From an uncultured Altererythrobacter sp. (GTDB lineage: Bacteria > Pseudomonadota > Alphaproteobacteria > Sphingomonadales > Sphingomonadaceae), in assembly GCA_946886565.1 (NCBI GenBank), contig CAMPIX010000001.1, forward strand, positions 62,001 to 126,000: DNA of 64,000 bases. The letters are read 5' to 3'. The notes beneath the pieces are model-generated. The model worked only from the letters and a program-made list of their open reading frames with translations. It had not been told where the DNA came from and did not search any database. Every line of letters begins with the position of its first letter. Position 1 is the first letter of the stretch. The position numbers and the translations under genes were made by a program. Below are positions 62,050-64,000 of the stretch, piece by piece.

Positions 62050-63162
62050 TTACTCGGTGATGTGCTGGTGCACGGCGGTGTAGGGTAGCTGGAAGTAGTC
62101 GAGCACTTCGCCTGCCACGCGGCCTGCCGGGCTTTTGGCATCCTTGAACAGCAGTTCGCGCAAATTCAGCCCGATGCCGACGAAGACGTGCCGCTTGGGC
62201 CTGATCCCGGCGGCTCTGTCTTCTAGGCGGAAATCGTCCCCGTGATAGCCGAGGTGCAGCTCGGCGAATCGCAGCGGGCTGCGCTCGAAGGCTTCGAAGC
62301 CCGACAACTTGAGCGCGAAGAAATAGCGCTGTTGCTCAAAATGCTCCTTGCCCCGGACGGTATATATGTCCTCGTTGGGTTCGACCATCAGGCGATAGTC
62401 CAGCTTCTTGTCGAGGCCGGGGACCGAGTTGCGCAGGATGGAAAAGCCGGCGCCCGCAGTGTTCATCGCGACGTCTTCCCACGACCAGCCGCCGTCCGGT
62501 TCGATACTGTCGAAGGCTTCGGACCAGAGCATGACGCCCGAGCCCAGCGCCGCGGCGGTGTACTGGATACCCGGCGCGCCGCCGGTCTTGCGCTTGAGCC
62601 TGCCATAGAACAGTTCGCTGATGACATAGGCGGAATAGGCATGGGCCAGTTTGTCGACGCCGACGTTGTTCGTGGAGACTCCGAACCAGCCTTCGCTCTT
62701 GAAGCGCGGCAGTCGCGGATTCTTGAACAGCTTCGGCGCGTTGGTGGCAGTGTAGTAGGCTGTCACCGCCGCAAGCTCCCATTTGATCGCGGCGACGTCT
62801 TCGCCGAAGGAAGCATACGAGCGCGCGGAGCGTTCGCCCGCTACGACGGGCCCCTCGAGATCCTCGGGACCATACACGCCCTCCGCCACCCCAACCTCCG
62901 CCTGGTGCGTTTCCGGGTCCACGGCCAAGGGCGGCGAAGCACCCGGTGAAGGCAGCTCTTCGGCGGAAGCGAGCGGTTCGGGGGCGAAAGCCTCGTCGAG
63001 TACCAAAAGGCCGGCCGGGGAAAGTTCCTCGACGCTCTGCTGCTCTTCCCGAGCGGAGCCGGGAACGCTGGCGAATCCGACAAGGCCTGAAATCGTAATC
63101 GCTGCCGTGCGGGCGAAACGAAGCCGACCGATCCGGCCGCGCCACGACAATTGGTAGAGCAT
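62050..63162 (-). CDS. DUF2279 family envelope protein
   Basis: 370 residues. N-terminal membrane or signal segment (TAAITISGLVGFASV), a low-complexity acidic/Pro stretch (about 40-110), then a DUF2279-like domain: NNVGVDKLAHAYSAYVISEL, GVMLWSEAFDSIEPDGGWSWED and AGAGFSILRNSVPGLDKKLDYR. The family is a predicted membrane-associated protein of unknown function. It is not obviously linked to the neighbouring island and may be core genome. Confidence 0.75.
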   Translation of the reverse strand: MLYQLSWRGRIGRLRFARTAAITISGLVGFASVPGSAREEQQSVEELSPAGLLVLDEAFAPEPLASAEELPSPGASPPLAVDPETHQAEVGVAEGVYGPEDLEGPVVAGERSARSYASFGEDVAAIKWELAAVTAYYTATNAPKLFKNPRLPRFKSEGWFGVSTNNVGVDKLAHAYSAYVISELFYGRLKRKTGGAPGIQYTAAALGSGVMLWSEAFDSIEPDGGWSWEDVAMNTAGAGFSILRNSVPGLDKKLDYRLMVEPNEDIYTVRGKEHFEQQRYFFALKLSGFEAFERSPLRFAELHLGYHGDDFRLEDRAAGIRPKRHVFVGIGLNLRELLFKDAKSPAGRVAGEVLDYFQLPYTAVHQHITE

Positions 63163-63545
63163 TGCGCCCCTTTCCTGTTGAACGCCGACGGTGCTGTGAA
63201 GTGCACCTGCAAGCGAGGTGCCGGGCCTTGTATGCTGAATTGTAAGTCTTTTGTCACTACACCATCGGGCAACCGGGCGCTCCGGCGGTTTTTGCGGCGG
63301 TCATTCGTCTCTTGCGCTGGACCGGCCACGGCGGATATTCGTCGGCCACCCGAACGGCTACACCGCTTTCCCGCAAAGGCTCGCAATCAAACCGTTGAGA
63401 CGAGCGCTTCGACGGCAGCGCGGCGCGATGGGAAACTTTGATCTGAACCGCAATCTCGCCATGTTGGATTTCCAGACCCGGTCCCTTCCTTCCCGCCGAT
63501 GGCCATTCGGCTCCGAAGCGATCATGCCTTCACCGCCGGGCGATC
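63163..63545. other. 383-bp intergenic stretch
   Basis: Between the DUF2279 gene and the divergent sigma gene. No supported ORF; the open frames there are Arg-rich artefacts. It should hold promoters for both genes. Confidence 0.4.
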
Positions 63546-64000
63546 TTGCTCGCTGACGAGCCCGCGAGCGGCCTCGAGAGGGCCTTTCTCGACAGCCGGG
63601 ACCGGCTGCTGCGATTCTTCGTTGCGCGCGGCGCGGACGATGCGGCCGAGGATTTGCTGCAGGAACTGTGGCTGAAGATTTCGACCGGCAGCACGGGGCC
63701 GGTGGCTTCTCCCGTCGCCTATCTGTTCCGCGCGGCCAACACGCTGATGATCGATCGATACCGCTCGCAGGTCCAGGCGGCGCAGCGCGACCGCGACTGG
63801 AGCGAGGTACAGGCGGGAGTGGCTCCGGGCGTCGCCGACAACCCCTCCGCCGAGCGCGTGATCGCGGGGCGGCAGTTCGCGAACCTTGTCGAGCGGACGC
63901 TCGACGGGCTCGATCCGCGCGCAGCTGCGATTTTCCGTCGCCACCGGATCGACAACGTCGCTCAGCGACAGGTCGCCGATGAATTCGGGGTCAGCCTGAG
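63546..64000 (+). CDS. ECF sigma factor, N-terminal part (gene runs off the window)
   Basis: The frame is open from a TTG at 63546 to the window end. The only earlier stop in frame is at 63444-63446, and no ATG or GTG is available between. Region 2 is visible as DRLLRFFVARGADDAAEDLLQELWLKI followed by SPVAYLFRAANTLMIDRYRSQ, quoted by its AAEDLLQELW core. Region 4 begins at LDGLDPRAAAIFRRHRIDNV and QRQVADEFGVSL. It resembles FecI-type sigma factors that pair with FecR and a receptor, which would be outside the window. Confidence 0.75.
   Translation, partial: MLADEPASGLERAFLDSRDRLLRFFVARGADDAAEDLLQELWLKISTGSTGPVASPVAYLFRAANTLMIDRYRSQVQAAQRDRDWSEVQAGVAPGVADNPSAERVIAGRQFANLVERTLDGLDPRAAAIFRRHRIDNVAQRQVADEFGVSL

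Noticed and set aside
1..64000. CRISPR arrays, tRNA or rRNA genes, complete insertion sequences
   Set aside because: None was seen on reading either strand: no regularly spaced repeats, no cloverleaf-like sequence, no transposase motifs.

Overview
The window looks like an alphaproteobacterial, most likely sphingomonad, accessory region. It is GC-rich throughout. It carries a sphingonodin/astexin-type lasso peptide locus with the isopeptidase, TonB receptor, FecR and ECF sigma arrangement typical of sphingomonads, a large copper island, and a mobile-element backbone resembling the quorum-sensing-controlled ICE family known from Mesorhizobium loti ICEMlSymR7A. No tRNA, rRNA, CRISPR array, integrase or type IV secretion genes were recognised. 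Assignments rest on reading the sequence and on memory of the families; no search was run.

Layout. 1-375: end of a DnaE2-type polymerase. 0.4-24.1 kb: copper/silver island. It holds DUF305 proteins, a CnrYXH-like ECF sigma module, an 18-Cys Csp-type copper storage protein, DUF2231 and DUF411 proteins, CopA/CopB, small His/Cys/Met-rich periplasmic proteins, CueR with a CopA P-type ATPase and CopZ, an epimerase-SPW membrane fusion, and CusF-CusC-CusB-CusA. Three promoters with MerR-type 19-bp spacers lie around cueR. 24.1-28.6 kb: relaxase, unknown gene, lytic transglycosylase, TraF-type peptidase and an excisionase-like HTH protein on the minus strand, an order recalling the ICEMlSymR7A rdfS-to-rlxS segment. 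28.7-35.1 kb: DUF736, DmeR-DmeF metal efflux, a conserved unknown, ParB-like, DUF2958 and ArdC-like genes. 35.8-38.2 kb: mer-like cluster (merT, a GDCCVFCSYG protein, merR and a MerA-like reductase). 38.4-39.5 kb: Xre/RES toxin-antitoxin pair.

39.5-43.5 kb: a DUF6499 ORF and a DUF2285 ORF that join through a +1 shift at UUU-C, divergent from a luxR-luxI pair. This matches the logic of the excision activator FseA. luxI then runs by overlaps into a phytanoyl-CoA-dioxygenase-like gene and a GntR regulator. 43.55-52.6 kb: the lasso cluster. Precursor, B and C genes are on the plus strand; isopeptidase, TonB receptor, FecR and ECF sigma factor are on the minus strand.

53.2-61.5 kb (minus strand): a defence-like island. 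One operon encodes a sigma-like protein, an unknown 199-aa protein and an ImmA-UvrD helicase-nuclease fusion. It is followed by a Bil-type (bacterial ISG15-like) ubiquitin conjugation operon, Ubl-E2-JAMM-E1, and a fifth unknown gene. 62-64 kb: a DUF2279 protein and the start of another ECF sigma factor.

The most interesting points are the probable programmed frameshift beside the quorum-sensing genes, the overlapping luxI-dioxygenase-GntR genes leading into a lasso cluster, and the Bil operon next to the ImmA-UvrD operon with its degenerate nuclease motif.
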